From the NCBI GenBank assembly GCA_008973525.1, contig WACJ01000501.1, positions 682,001 to 746,000 of the forward strand: DNA of 64,000 bases, read 5' to 3'. Positions 13,401 through 25,579 of the stretch are shown here, piece by piece (the first letter of the stretch is position 1; every line of letters starts with the position of its first letter). A program made the translations under genes and the position numbers. Under the pieces are notes generated by a model. That model searched no databases, was not told where the DNA came from, and saw nothing but the letters and a program-made list of their open reading frames with translations. The DNA is from Stenopsyche tienmushanensis (Eukaryota; Arthropoda; Insecta; Trichoptera; Stenopsychidae).

Positions 13401-14880
13401 AGCTAAGAGCGACTAACAGCTAACGGTTGTCGTTGTAACAACAGCTGACTGAGACGCCAATGACCGCCGATGTCGATGGCGATGCAGACGGACTCTAGCC
13501 GCCTCGCAGCGGCGCTTACGCAACCGGCGACCGAAGCCTGAAACGTCTACCGCTTCGACATCGACATCGAACCTTTGCGAATCAATCGAAACTGTCCTCT
13601 GATAGTCCGGTTTGTGTCGTATAATTGATCAGCAGTGCATTAATGATGCTGCAAATGGATGGAATAAATTCATCCATGATCAGGAGCGATGATCGATCGT
13701 AAGGTGCGTTTCATAAAGAGTAGTAAGGTGAGCTTTGAAAAGTTTGAAGAGCGCTGACTCTCCGAAATGTGGAATCGCGACTCGGAGATGACGAATTGAC
13801 TCGCGTCCATCTTCTTCGCTCCGCGTATTCTAATTTGATCGATCGACCCGAGCGAGAGACTCCAGACGAGTCCGGGCTGAAAATGAGCGTCCGTCCTCTG
13901 GAGGTTCGGTTCTTCGGCTGCGCGCGTTATCGGAGCGGGCGGTCGTCGCCGAAGAGATTAGATAATAGTGCGCGATAGATAAAGAGTGATGAATAAATTT
14001 TCACGGTCGCTTCGGGCGGAGATGAAGGAAGTCCCGGACTCACATGATTGCGGCCCGACCCGGGGCCTAGGTGGGCGGTGGAGGCCCCGGCATCGTTCTT
14101 CCCGCTCGCTATCCTCGCTTCGGCACTGCACTAGGACACTTTCCACTAGGACACTACCCTCGCGCTCGGGGGGCGCCGACTCGGCTCGAGCTCAACGTCT
14201 CTTCGTCACTTTTCACTGAAATACAAAAGGGGCAAATCACTGACATCTAGGACGAGACGGTGCGGGGGATGGCGCGAGAGCGGGCGCGAGAAGGACGGCT
14301 CCGGCGAAGGAAGACGGCGCCTTCCCCGCGACTCCCGAGTCGCCCTTATCGCGCGCCTCGGATATCGATAGTGAATTGGCGGCAAAGTCGGGTGATCGGT
14401 GATGGACGCGGGACTATGGCATATATCAAAGTGTATACAACCAGGAGAGCGTCCGGGGCTAAACCCGGCGGGAGAGGGATAATCGAACACCGCCTCGGAC
14501 CGAGAGTCACATTTTAACACTGAGGATCGACCGGGTCGCAGCCGGCGCCGGTGCCGGAGTCGGAGTCGGCGTCGGTGTCGGTGTCGGCGTCAGCGCCGGC
14601 GTCGGCGTCGACGCGAGCGTGCGTCGCGCGCGAAGGCCGCGGTGCGACTGTCGAGCCCGAGGCGGAGCCCCCCTCGGCCGTGCCCCGGACCCCGAGCTCC
14701 GCGCGCCCCTCGGCCCTCCCGAGGGAGCCGCTGCACCGGGGGAGGCTTCGACCCCCGGACTCTTCCGGGTGCACCGGGCGCCCTGCTGCGACCAACCGTT
14801 CCGAATCCGTCGGGACACTGATCTCGCAACAACAACAACACAAACAATCGATATTTTCATTATCAAGCGCAGATATTACA
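13400..14880. promoter_or_regulatory. CpG island, possible promoter or 5' untranslated region
   Basis: The longest GC- and CpG-rich block in the window, with sharp edges against AT-rich DNA. All six frames are partly open because of composition, so none is called as coding. It looks like an insect promoter or 5' UTR region, but no adjacent spliced coding sequence was recognised, and the direction of any transcription is unknown. Confidence 0.4.
14541..14610. repeat. GTCGGN hexamer repeat
   Basis: An imperfect array of a six-base unit (GTCGGA, GTCGGC, GTCGGT) inside the CpG island. The minus strand would encode an Asp-Ala-rich run, which is a compositional effect. Confidence 0.8.
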
Positions 14881-15100
14881 TTCGACGATAAAAATAAATG
14901 CGTACATAACTTACACAAAAAACCATATTTATCATAAATAACTTTAAAAAAGCTTTATAAAATCCGGAAATTACTATTAAAAAAAAACATTCGATAGCAA
15001 ATATTTCCAATATAACAATCACAAGACAAAGACCTTTCAAATTGGATTCGATGATTTCATAATACATTAATCACTTAATCGCCAGCGACTCACCCGTGAT

Positions 15101-15745
15101 TAGGGAATCCAATTCCCGATCCAGGATATTCATAAGACCATCCCGGGATCCCGGGATCAGCATTTTCAATAGTTTAAGAAATTACAATGATAAATTTGAT
15201 AAAAAAATATTAATAAGTCAATTTGCTTAATATAAAAAATATTTATTTAAGAAAATGCTGCCCCCACACTTGCTGCTGAAAATGCAAGCTCAGGCCCCAC
15301 ACTTGTTGGAGGTATCGTCATCAGATATTTAAATGCTAGTTCGAGTTGATGACCATGTGAGCCCCCATTTTCGTATAGCACCACCAATGTGATTCCTTAA
15401 TAAAATAAAATTCCGTTATGCTGAGACACGGACTAAAACTCGCAAAATTCCCGATTTCCCGACAAAAGATTTATTTCCGCCGCTGCAGATGAATACTTAT
15501 ATACTATAATACTTTGACGTGCTTCGTAATTATATTACAGAGGAATACAAACATTTTGAAGCCCGTATCTATTATATTTCATATCGATATCCCCAATATT
15601 AGAATCGAGGTGTAGTAAATACATCACCGGTGGGGAAAGGTTAATATAAAAATTTGAAAAACATATATGCACTGTATATTATTTAAGCTCGCCAATTAGT
15701 AGTACGCCAGTAGTTACGCCACTGTTTCCAAGCGTTCAGATTTCG
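15101..15745 (-). mobile_element. hAT-derived element, copy B
   Basis: Inverted relative to copy A. It starts with TAGGGAATCCAATTCCCG and shares the ATTTATTTCCGCCGCTGCAG and TAGTAAATACATCACCGGTG segments and the degraded hAT C-terminus (around 15250-15350). The interior has a short AT-rich insertion after the palindromic CCCGGGATCCCGGG. Confidence 0.65.
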
Positions 15746-16045
15746 GCGGGAAGTTTTTTCGTAAGAAAACAAATATTTTTTAATAGTTAAAAAATTAAAC
15801 TAGGGACACATAAGTAAATCGAAAAATGTCTTCACATATTAATGGATCTTGATGTTTCCATTTTATCTTTAAATAAATTCGATGTAGATCATAAGGGCTA
15901 CCCTATTCCTTGTAAAAAACTGTTCGTATTTGTATTATTATTAAATTGAGACAACCCTAAAATTTGTGACAATTTACAAATGCTTAAAAGCTGTAAATGA
16001 TCCCACAGGACAGCGTGTGGTATACATGCATAAAATCACTGCATT
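15745..16045. repeat. dispersed repeat family, third copy
   Basis: Carries ATGTCTTCACATATTAATGG, TTGATGTTTCCATTTTATCT and AATTGAGACAACCCTA, as in the copy at 1.9-2.2 kb, with a roughly 60-base insertion between the last two. It directly abuts hAT copy B. Confidence 0.5.
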
Positions 16046-16049
16046 ATTC

Positions 16050-17640
16050 TATTGAATAAAATAAATTTTAGATGTATCAAGAGGTATATATTTCATTCTT
16101 CCAGATGTTTTCTATCGTCCTTCGGGGTTGATTGCGGAAATTTCTTCGCATGCCGCTAATCTTTCCTGGTTGACGTTCTGGTTATCAGAACTTTGATAAA
16201 GCTGTTCGGAATAACGCGCGATAAGATTTGCTGGTATAAAATCATAATAAATATATTTTCATTCCAGTGTATTTAAACGAAAGAATAGACGGATGAATCG
16301 CTATTTTAACGATTGTGCATCGTTGTATATGAATAGCATTTTGCAGCGAAATGGTTGTAATTTATCATGAGATTAACATTCAATTTAAAGTGCATGCTTG
16401 AATTTTGTGTTTCTAAGAAAGGTCTGACTAAGCATTTTCAATAATGCACATGTCTATCTTGTTACATGGAAAACACATTCGTATTGAATATAACTGAATC
16501 CTGTATTCTATTCGCTTTTACCATGAAATTGATAATTTCGAAGGGGTAGTTTTAAGGAATCGATGCATCTAACTTGAAATTCAATAAATAATGTATTGCT
16601 TGGATCGTATGACATTAGTATCGTTTGAACCACAGTTGCAGAAGCTCTGATCCATTCATAAAATGTACAATGCAAGTATTATCAATTTAATAAATTTTAA
16701 TTTGCTTGTTTTCGCAAATATTCCCTCGAATAGGATTGCATTTAATCAAATACAACAATTTATTTATTATTGAACTTACATTACACAAACGATTTAATTT
16801 GTGGTTGTGTGACAATTATGTGTATGTCTGTTCGTTCTCAATTTTACTGTGGTGAATGGAATGTAATTAAGTGTTTAAGCCCTAAAAAGGCTTATGAATT
16901 AATGCATATATGCATGTGATGCATTAAAGTGACTAGCTCAATCATTAGATTTATAATCGAAAAGATTGTTAAAAATGATATGGCTGCTCGGAGGAGAATC
17001 CTTGCAAGTATTCAGGAGTAGGAAGTGTCCCAGTGACAATGAATCTCCCGCGGGTCGTTGACCGGCAGATGCACACTTCCTACTCCGACTGCTCCCTTCT
17101 CTCCCTCGAGTTCAGGCGCGATGCTCCCGAGGGTCGGAGACCATTTTCTTCGACAAATATCTTATGACACGTCCCCTCCTCGAATGCCCATCGGTGAAAT
17201 AAAAATCGATGCCCCCTGCAACTCGTCGCTCTTCGTTTCGAGTTCATGAATATTTCAAGTCCATCAAACGAAAATACTGTCCCCCGACACATAAATAACC
17301 GCTAAAACAAATATTAAATGGGACGTCCTACTTGCCGTTAATTACAGCCAGGTCATCATCAGCTATTTATGCCGATTTCAACCGTCTTTGGATACTTTCC
17401 AAATTATCATACACATCGGCCGATCGTAGGCGGACAATATTCAAATATTTCAGAATACTCAAAACGTATGTTTAACGCGTTGCCCATTTAACGACGTTAT
17501 GAAATGTGATTTCGACGAAATGATATAATTTTTATATACAGAAACCGCGTAAATCGAAACTCTAACCTGCATAATATTAATCATAAAACCGTGCAAATCT
17601 AAATAATATTAACATATGCCTTAAATGTGTAATAGATGTA
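16050..17640. other. no recognised gene
   Basis: AT-rich single-copy DNA. A CpG-rich stretch at about 16980-17260 carries competing open frames on both strands (63 and 70 codons) without recognisable motifs. Confidence 0.4.
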
Positions 17641-17649
17641 TTTAAAAGT

Positions 17650-18255
17650 CTTTGCCGATTGTTTTATTTTTTTTTTTTATTTTATTTGCAAAATCTTACA
17701 AAATATAATTTCCTTCATTAATATCTACTTTTTTCCACAGGTTTTCGAGTTTTTCGATTCCTTTTTTGAAAAAATCTTCTGGTTTTGAGTCCAAGTATGT
17801 ACAAGTATGATTTTCGAAAGCGTTTATTCTTTAGAAAGTGTGCCAAAGATCTAAAAAGATAATTCGTCGGAGTCAGATCTTGTAAATATGGAGGATGTGG
17901 AAGTTCTTCCCATTTTAATTCCCTAATTTTTTAATCACCCTTTCCAATTGCTGGCAATACTCCTTGATGAATAATTCCTTGAATATCCCATCAAACGCAT
18001 TAAAAAAATCTTGCTGGTCGTCAATCCAGGTTTCGGAGCCGGAAATGGTTTTTGTCTCAGCGAAAGCCATTGATGTTTACGACTTATTTTATCATTAACA
18101 ACCCATTTTTCATCTCCAGTTACAATTCGGTGCAATGAACTTTTCGATATTTCGATTTCGATATCTTCTTTTTTAATATATAAAAATGAATTGGGTTTTG
18201 TTCGTTCGAAATGCGCTGCCATATCGTTCATCAGATTGCAATAAAACTTCATTCA
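17650..18255 (-). pseudogene. mariner transposase relic
   Basis: The minus-strand translation (best frame 17935-18252) contains SLHRIVTGDEKWVVNDKI, then RKHQWLS and KPGLT, the mariner catalytic signature 'HRIVTGDEKWVxYDN...RKRxW...PKPGL'. Further 3' (17660-17800) another frame reads KPEDFFKKGIEKLENLWKKV, the mariner C-terminal region. Both parts need frame changes, so it is inactive. Confidence 0.8.
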
Positions 18256-18375
18256 TTTATTGCTAAGGATTCCGCAAGTAACACAAGCATAGTCTAATAT
18301 ATAAAAACCAATCTTTGTTTGTACGTATTTAATGTGCTGCCATATCGTTTATTCGATTGCGATAAAATTTTGCCA
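18160..18375. repeat. two tandem copies of a Helitron-like phrase
   Basis: Two neighbouring segments each carry ATATATAAAA, a TTTGTTCG/TTTGTACG phrase, TGCTGCCATATCGTT and GATTGC(G/A)ATAAAA. The unit is about 100-120 bases and is related to the fragment at 2.2-2.4 kb. It overlaps the 5' part of the mariner relic on the left. Confidence 0.4.
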
Positions 18376-18377
18376 AT

Positions 18378-18699
18378 TTATTGTTTGCACTTTTTCAAAT
18401 AATATAGGTATAGTACAATTAACCTACAGTAGATCTTATATATAAAAATATCTAACAATTTTACTTGTTCACACATCCATTTACCCTCGTCGCTAAAGAC
18501 GATTGTTTTGGCGAATCGTTTCTTGAACAGATTTTGAAAATAAATTTTGACAATTTGCACACGTTGTTCAACGCTATAACATTTCATGGTGTTTTGCCAT
18601 ATACTACTTAATAATTCACAATAAATTTGATAGATTTTGGTTTAAAAATATGGCCGCTATAATCTAAAAAAAATTAACCATCCCTATTGGAAGACCCTG
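18378..18699 (-). mobile_element. Tc1/mariner-type element with one end and deleted transposase
   Basis: The minus-strand end CAGGGTCTTCCAATAGGG abuts TA. Inside, the frame starting at 18587 reads MKCYSVEQRVQIVKIYFQN, the typical N-terminus of this transposase family, then jumps by deletion to FAKTIVFSDEGKW (first catalytic Asp region). The same end sequence occurs at 50484. It is inactive because most of the transposase is missing. Confidence 0.7.
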
Positions 18700-19990
18700 T
18701 ATAAAGCGTGTAATAATATTTCTTCTGATTGGCTTCGAAATAAATATTATATATTTTTTAATATCATATCGTCTTGATGATCAATCTCTTGAATTAATAT
18801 AAATTTTATTAGGGCGTACCACATGAAAGTTCGGATTCGTAGATGATACTTAAAATGCCATTACTTTTAGAAATTAAATCTTTAATAATCGTTTGCGAAC
18901 GTGAAACTAAATTATTTATATCGCTTTTATAAAACGTCTACGAGTGTTTGGTCTTAATTCGAGACTTTTATATGTGAATGTGGTAAAATTTTGTAATTTA
19001 AAGAATTTAATTTGGAAATTGTTGGCTTATATATTGAAATTGGCTGCTTAATTTTCAGTGTTTGTGCAACGAAGGACACACCTCCAAGAGTCTCAACTTT
19101 GAATTGAACATCCGAATCTTCATATGGTACTAAGTAACGCAGCGAGTGGTCATGGAAAAGCAGACTTGTTTTAGTTATGATTTACATCGCAGTGAGCAGA
19201 TAAATAATTCGGAAGACATTCGGAAAAGACTTCCATGCTTTACAAATATTTTGTGCCAGTGCATGGATTTGTCGACTTGATGCATGATAGCAATCTTTGG
19301 CTTTAATTAAGCCATAAATTCCTTACAATTTAAAATTTTGTCAAGCACACTGCGAAACGGCAATCTTCGCCTTCGGACTATTATAATATGGTCATTCATC
19401 ACTCCTGTTCTGACGTGAATTGCAGCAAAATTCCCGAAAAATTCCGTCTGCGCTGAATCATGCCGCTGATGGATCACCGATGAAAGTGCACATTCGAAGA
19501 AAATTTCGATTGCACTTACCGCGTCCTTAATCAAGGCCGAAATGCAAATTCGAACCTTCGTATGACTGTGTCGAACGCGACCCGGATTTCCACGACTCAG
19601 TAAGCAGAATCGCCGAGATACAAGGTCTCTAGATTTATTCGCTCATTAACGTCTTTCATTACCGCTCATTTCTATTTAAATCAACATCGTTGACCTCAGA
19701 TTGCGTCGAATCGATTTTCGAGAAAATGTCCAAGTCGGATTGTTGTACGAATCGAAGTAAAGAAACGCGGGCGAAAATCACAGGAGCGATGATTTGGTTT
19801 CAAACCTGTGGACGTCTCTATTATTAAAAAGGCAGCCCCCTTATAACGCGATCGTTAGTATTTGGGCTGGATTTCAAAAGCAATAAAATTACAATATCAA
19901 AAACATAATCATCGTTTTGTGATATAATATTTTTATTTGAAATGTCTCAATCCAACTTAAAGTCAAGTTAAGTTAGATTATACCCTGGAG
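18700..19990. other. no recognised gene
   Basis: AT-rich, apparently single-copy. Short open frames only; no transposase or domain motif seen. Confidence 0.4.
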
Positions 19991-19994
19991 AGAT

Positions 19995-20330
19995 CTGTTC
20001 CTTCGCTTACAGCAATAAAATATTGGATGGCAGAGTTTAAACGAGGCCGTACGAACTGCCAAAACGAACATTGCAATGGTCGACCAAATAATCAAATTAG
20101 AAATGCTGAAGAAAATATACAAAACGATATTGGATGACTGTCGACTGAAAATGCGCGAGCTGGAAGATCGTATATTGACTGAAAATTTGGACGCGAGAAA
20201 GCTGTGCACAAGATGAGTACCGTCTTTGCTCATAATTTTTTGCGTTATGAGAGTTTGGGATATTTCAGCGCAATAAAGCTGAGTTTATTAAAAAAAAAAT
20301 CAATCAATAAAATTAATCAAAATCTAGACA
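19995..20330 (+). pseudogene. mariner transposase N-terminal relic
   Basis: Successive frames read WMAEFKRGRTNC, then NGRPNN, DDCRLKMREL, ILTENLDARKLC, then RYESLGYFSAIKLSLL. These match in order the mariner N-terminal helix-turn-helix region through 'MRKLCARWVPRLLT' and 'NLAYFQRNKAEFL'. It ends before the catalytic residues and contains stops. Confidence 0.75.
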
Positions 20331-20334
20331 TTTT

Positions 20335-21760
20335 GCTTAACAACTATTTCCATTTGTACTATCTTTTGAATTGGACTAACTCTGTACATATATTTTTTCA
20401 ACATGCATTAAATGTTGCTATGTTTTTCTGATGGTTAAAACTATGATATTTCGTGCCTCCTTAAATAGATTCATCATGGATCTTATTTAAAATCAATTTT
20501 TTCCCTGGTGTAACCCAAGCTTTTAGAGGGGGTTGCTATATAATGTGTCTTTGAAATTCGTGCAAATAATATCACCCATAGCTCATATTTTTATGGTGGA
20601 AAATTTCAGCTTTATATCTTAATTCGAAAGAAGCGCTCCTCGTCTTTATGAATGTTATTTTTCGTTTTTTTATTAGGTTCGTAAGTCGAATAAATTGGAC
20701 GAATTGCTTATGAAATTATGATGACTGTCATACGCGATTCAATCACGGTATAAATCATCGTTTTTGCGAGTATTCGTATCGTCTGCTCCGAGATCTGTCC
20801 GTAGCTTTAAATGTAAGGTGCGGGGGTTGAAGATATTGAGTAGGCGCTCCGAGGGTAGTTCCGGGTGTGTGTGTAGATAAGAAATTGCGGTATCGATTGG
20901 TGGCAGTTTCAGTGGAGGTCAATGCCACCGACGCTGAAGCTGGGCCTCTAAATATTTCAGGCTATTTCCAGAAATTAGGTTTATCGTCCCGATATGAAAC
21001 AACTCCCCTTTGTCTTCTTTTATTTTTACTTCTTTCCGAATAAATGTATTCACTGCTCCCGCACGCATTTCTATAATATGTGCCCAGACTTTATCTTATC
21101 TCCATTCATAAACATAATCATTCAACACACACGTATCCCACGATCATTTTAGATTCATTCATGAATAATTTTGTACCAATTTTTAAATATAGACATGGTG
21201 ATTAAATTGTGAAGGTTTTTGCGAGAAAGGGTCGCTTCAATTTAATGCCAATTAGTCGCCCTCAAACGATTAATATTCTTGACGACGTCAATGTATCGTA
21301 TAACATCAAATTTACAAAGAGAAAATATACTGGATTAAAATTTTATTTGCACATTTTTTAAATTAAATAGAAAAATATCATTTAAAAATTTGTCAAATGT
21401 CAGCTTTATATTCTGATGACGGCATGGATTCTTCAGATGGAAACGAAATATACTTGTATTTTCTATTAGATAATATACAAATATTCACCTTTAAGCTGTC
21501 TACATTCTGCTATTTTTAGTGGACACCTTTACCTCCAAAATACTTCAAAGGGCATTCATGGGATGCAGATTTTAAAATAGAAGTTACAAATACTCTCTTC
21601 CAATTGAACTCATATAATTACAGTGTAAGAAGAATAGATAACTAGATAACAACAAGAAAGGATAACTGTCTGTGATAAATGTGTTGCATAAACGCATGAA
21701 ACGAAAAATCTTCCTGTCGATTATTATAACCAGAGAGGGGCACATATAGATATTTTTGAA
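20335..21760. other. no recognised gene
   Basis: AT-rich DNA with a moderately GC-richer patch at about 20810-20960. No motif recognised. Confidence 0.4.
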
Positions 21761-21764
21761 GATT

Positions 21765-21967
21765 GGAAAAATAAGGGATTGCCACAAAAACAGTACTATT
21801 ATTAGATAATCTTTCTTTTCGTCTAAATGAAACCAAACGATGAACTTTTGGTTGCAAAATTTTTGTCCACTAATGTGACATCTTTGATCCAGCCAATGGA
21901 CCGAAGCGTTATGCGAATATCATCAACGAAATGTCTTTATCGTCAAAATATTCTGAAAACCTGCATT
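21765..21967 (+). pseudogene. Tigger/pogo transposase relic, central part
   Basis: One frame reads QKTVLLLDN and the next FLSTNVTSLIQPMDRSVM. This is the pogo/Tigger DDE signature '...LLLDNAPSH...FLPPNVTSLIQPMDQGV'. It is interrupted at about 21968 by hAT copy C. Remnants of the same transposase C-terminus appear beyond the nest, at 23030-23170. Confidence 0.7.
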
Positions 21968-22601
21968 AGACCATCCCGGGATCCCGGGATCAAGATTTTC
22001 AATAGTTTAAGAAATTACAATGATAAATTTGATAATTCAAAAATAGATAAATAAAACACTAAAAAGTTCAAATATTATTTTGAAAATATGCCCGAAGTAA
22101 CATTAAACATCGAGGGATTTCGTTATTTAGTCAGTTGATGAGTGCGTGAGACCCCATTTTCGTATAGCAACCTCAATGTGACTAGTAAAATTCCTTTCTG
22201 ATGAGAAGCGGACTAAAACTCGCAAAATTCCCGATTTCGCAACAAATTATTTATTTCCGCCGCTGCAGATGAATATTTATATACTATAATACTTTGATGT
22301 GATTCGTAATCATATTACGGAGGAATACAAAAATTTTGAACTCCGTATGTATTATATTTCATATCGATATTCCCATTATTAGATTCGAGGTGTAGTAAAT
22401 ACATCACCGGTAGGGAAAGATTAATACAACAGTTTGAAAAATATACATGTATATATAGACCAGACAGCTACTGCCCTTAGGCGTCGTCTAAGCTTGCCAA
22501 TTAGTAGTTGCACCACTGTTTCCAAGCTTCCAGATTTCGGCGAGAATGTCTCGATTCATGAGCATTTAAAACTGTCTGGAATCCCGGGATTGGATTCCCT
22601 A
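21968..22601 (-). mobile_element. hAT-derived element, copy C, inserted in a Tigger relic
   Basis: Same orientation as copy B. It begins at CCATCCCGGGATCCCGGGAT and ends in CCCGGGATTGGATTCCCTA, the inverted form of the copy A start. It shares the TTTATTTCCGCCGCTGCAG and ACATCACCGGTAGGG segments. No transposase similarity remains. A perfect target duplication was not found. Confidence 0.65.
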
Positions 22602-22605
22602 CCTA

Positions 22606-23025
22606 CGGTAATCCGACAAACGTTTTGCAAGGCATTGTCGGACTATAGAGTACTGCCCTTGAGCCTTTGTAGTCCGGATTTTATCTCATGCTAAATACAA
22701 AGTTTTATTTTTTCTTATCTCCTTGTAAAACAACTTTGCCTTAAGCCCAATATGGGATCAGAAATAAGTGTATGTTTATTTCTTTCCTAAAGAAACCACA
22801 TATACAAAGCCTCAACCATCTCTGGAAGTTTAGCTTTCTTGAAAGTTTGCCTCTTACTTGTCAACTTACAAAAGGATTCATTATCATTTAGGCGGTACAG
22901 AATCATACTTTTGCATTATTTTCCACAGATGAAGCTTTATCGTATGCATGTGCTATACTTGTATTGGGATGTCGGACTACAGGGAGCGCCGGATTATACT
23001 GGACCGGATTACCACGGGTCTACTG
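22606..23025 (+). mobile_element. Tigger-type miniature element
   Basis: The right end inverted reads CAGTAGACCCGTGGTAATCC, next to TA. It is followed inward by repeated 'AATCCG/GTCCGAC' motifs. The left part carries GTAATCCGAC and TTTTGCAAGGCATTGTCGGA. A related copy in the opposite orientation lies at 53.14-53.53 kb. No coding capacity. Confidence 0.55.
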
Positions 23026-23029
23026 TATC

Positions 23030-23170
23030 TGAAATGTGGATTATTGAACAATTTAAAATGTTTTGAAAACGTGAATAGGGAAAACATCGAAGAGTGGCTC
23101 GATTAATGACTGAAAATGATCCAGGTTTTAAGCGCATGGATCCAATTGAAGTCCAAATTCCAATTTTCCA
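23030..23170 (+). pseudogene. Tigger/pogo transposase C-terminal relic
   Basis: A short broken reading gives ENIEEWL and, in the next frame, TENDPGFKRMD. These resemble the acidic 'EWL...DENDPG' C-terminal region of pogo/Tigger transposases. It continues the interrupted reading at 21.8 kb on the other side of the nested insertions. Confidence 0.45.
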
Positions 23171-23174
23171 AAAA

Positions 23175-24560
23175 TCTTAACTGAAGCAGTGAACATCGTC
23201 ATAATTATGAAATACGATTGAATACAGTTGATTTGTCAATTAATTTTTATAGAGATCATTATTTCACACAATTCTTGATTTGTCTCATTTGGCAATAAGC
23301 AAATTCGAAATTCTTAGAAGAAAATATGTAATTAAATGAGCCACACGTTTCTAACGATCACTTTTATCATTATCCTTCAGACTGTGATATAAATATAAGG
23401 ATGTATTCACCGAATAATTCGACAAGTGGCAATCGAACTTATGCGAAATAATGGAATTATTTTGCTCGCTCAAGTGTTAATTTGTCCCGATTAACCGGAA
23501 TCTCTTGTGTAAATTAAAGCAATTTGTTTGTCTGTTGATCGGCATTTTTTCTATGCGATATTTCTATTTGCATCGCCGTTTCAAATTTGTGAGACATTAC
23601 TTAAAGTGTCCGAATTAATTAGGGTTTGTCCGTTTTGTCAGGTCGTCTGAAATAGTTCAATCTGTCACTAAATTATACGCACTTTGAATTTGGCTCGGAA
23701 AATATTTCGTATCGGAATGTTCATTTAAATATAAAGTATCTTCAGAAAGGCGGATTTATTTTTAGCTTTGACAGCAACCATTCTTAAATTAAACACTGTT
23801 TGTATTGTATACTTAGAGCGCGGTTAATCCCTAAATTATGCTTTCGGAATTGACATCTTGTGATTTTTTGGGGGTCTTTTCGTCTTCATCTAGTCTATAT
23901 GTTGCTATAAACAAAGCTTCAAACTACGTTAAATAACGTTAAATGAAATCGACTGCAGAAATGTAAATGGGCTGTTAAAGTCCCTATGTGGCACTGAAGT
24001 GAGCGTGTTGAATGACCCTGTCGCGACTCTTTCGACCGATTATGTTTATCTTTCTTGGCAAGATTGGCCAAAGCTTACTGAAGTCCTCTTATTGTGTATA
24101 TAGTGCAAAACATCATCTTTTTTATCCTCAAATAATTATTAGGCGGACCAAAAAATATTCGCGTATTTTGAAAACTTGAAACGAACACAGTGACGAAAAC
24201 ATCTTTTTAAGTTTTTTTTTTTTTTTTTGTAGAACTACTTTTAAATATTGTTTTTGCTACGAAGCCAGAAAGTTTTTACAAAAAAGACTTATTTCAAGAT
24301 ATTCAATAAGCTCAACATTGACTTGATTTGCCATAACAACCTTTAAACAATCATCATCATAATGTAGCGACTCAATCCACTTTACTTTCATAAGAAAGGG
24401 TTAGATCTATCCTGTTTATATCATACATTCACCGCTTTGTACACTCGATATTGAAGGTAGTAAGACTTTAGATTTTAATTTTAAATACTCACCCAGCCAA
24501 TCACCTTAATTGCGGCATATTTTCGTAATAATTTTTTTATTATTAAATTTGGGTATTTTT
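23175..24560. other. no recognised gene
   Basis: AT-rich. Contains a 17-base T run at 24212-24228, and near 24140 a mariner-like solo end (TTAGGCGGACCAAAAAATAT). Confidence 0.4.
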
Positions 24561-24564
24561 ATAT

Positions 24565-25050
24565 ATTAGGTTATCCCGAAAGAAATCCATTATTTTTATC
24601 TTCAACTTAAAATTGTATTTATTCATTTTTTTAAATAAGTTAATACAAAATACAATCGTTTTCGTTATTAAAAATCGACTCCAACTTCTCCAGTAATTTT
24701 TATATTCCGTTTTTATAGAAATTAGGTGGGTTTGATTTATGATTTAAAATATGAAAGCAAATGTTTTTTTTAAATGTCATTTACGTTTTTCTTTTCTTTG
24801 ACTCTTAATGAATGCTTTAAATATCGAAATAGGTAATAAATGGAAGGTGTTAAATCTGACAAGTATTAAGGATACGGGTAGAACTTCCTAGTTCCACCAA
24901 ATTCCGCATATTCCAGCAAAACAAAAAAAAACGAAGATTTATTTATTAGAAAACCATTGTTTTTATTGTCATTATTATATATAATCCATTTCTCTTCTCC
25001 CGTGATAATTTGAGTGGAAATATATTGTGTTCTTTGTATTGATAACAATG
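24565..25050 (-). pseudogene. mariner relic
   Basis: A terminal-repeat-like TTAGGTTATCCCGAAAGAAA lies at the low-coordinate end. The minus-strand reading at its other end gives IITGEEKWIIYNND, the mariner 'RIITGDEKWILYDN' catalytic motif. The parts between are degraded. Confidence 0.65.
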
Positions 25051-25069
25051 ATGCACATGTTTTTGGCTT

Positions 25070-25215
25070 GGTTCGAACTCAATCATTTTGGGTTCGAACC
25101 CTATAGGAAAAGTGACTGGCGACTATATTTTTAAAAACATATATACACCATAAAAAAGCATGCCAAAATGGTTGGTAATGGTTCCATAAAAGTAATAGCT
25201 TAAAAGCCACCTCAA
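25070..25215. repeat. SINE-like repeat with pol III B box
   Basis: Contains GGTTCGAACCC (25091-25101), an exact match to the tRNA-type B box GGTTCRANNCC. About 120 bases after it are shared with 29088-29215 (CTATAGGAAA, CTGGCGACTA, TTTTTAAAAACATATATACA, GGTTGGTAATGGT). No A box at the right distance was found, so a tRNA-derived SINE tail is only one possibility. Confidence 0.4.
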
Positions 25216-25303
25216 AAAAGTTCCATATCCAATAAATTCGCACAATTACATACAAACTGATTGAGCTTGTTTCAATTTTTATTTTAAGCTCCATGTCGAT
25301 TCA

Positions 25304-25560
25304 CAGAGCTGTAACTAGGGCATAAAGCGCCTGTGGCAAGTATTTAACTGAACGCCCCACCTCCCCTATTTTTAAAATTAACCAATACTATTATAAATGC
25401 CGCAAAAGGCCCTAAAAGGGAATGGAGTGGCCATAAGGCTTGTATGCTCAATCGGTCCGCTTTTCGGACTGCTGATATGACGAATGAATAGCTCGCGATC
25501 GGATGCCATACCTGAACATAACGATAACGACTAAAAGAGAGGTTAATTGCAAACAACTTA
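25304..25560. mobile_element. left half of a hAT miniature element
   Basis: Begins CAGAGCTGTAACTAGGGC, the terminal repeat of the family whose intact copy is at 44248-44893. It contains the conserved interior with AGTGGCCATAAGG and CAATCGGTCCGCTTTT. The right terminal repeat is absent. The 8 bases before it are TCGATTCA; the right half-copy at 29.5 kb is followed by TCGATTCC. Confidence 0.7.
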
Positions 25561-25579
25561 TCATATTCCAGCAAAATAC

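Noticed and set aside
14206..14937. Six overlapping open frames of 77-134 codons
   Set aside because: They compete on both strands in very GC-rich DNA, with Arg/Pro/Ala runs caused by composition and a hexamer repeat. No motif.
25091..25101. Functional tRNA gene at the GGTTCGAACCC motif
   Set aside because: There is a B box but no A box at the required distance and no cloverleaf. The same holds at 29088.
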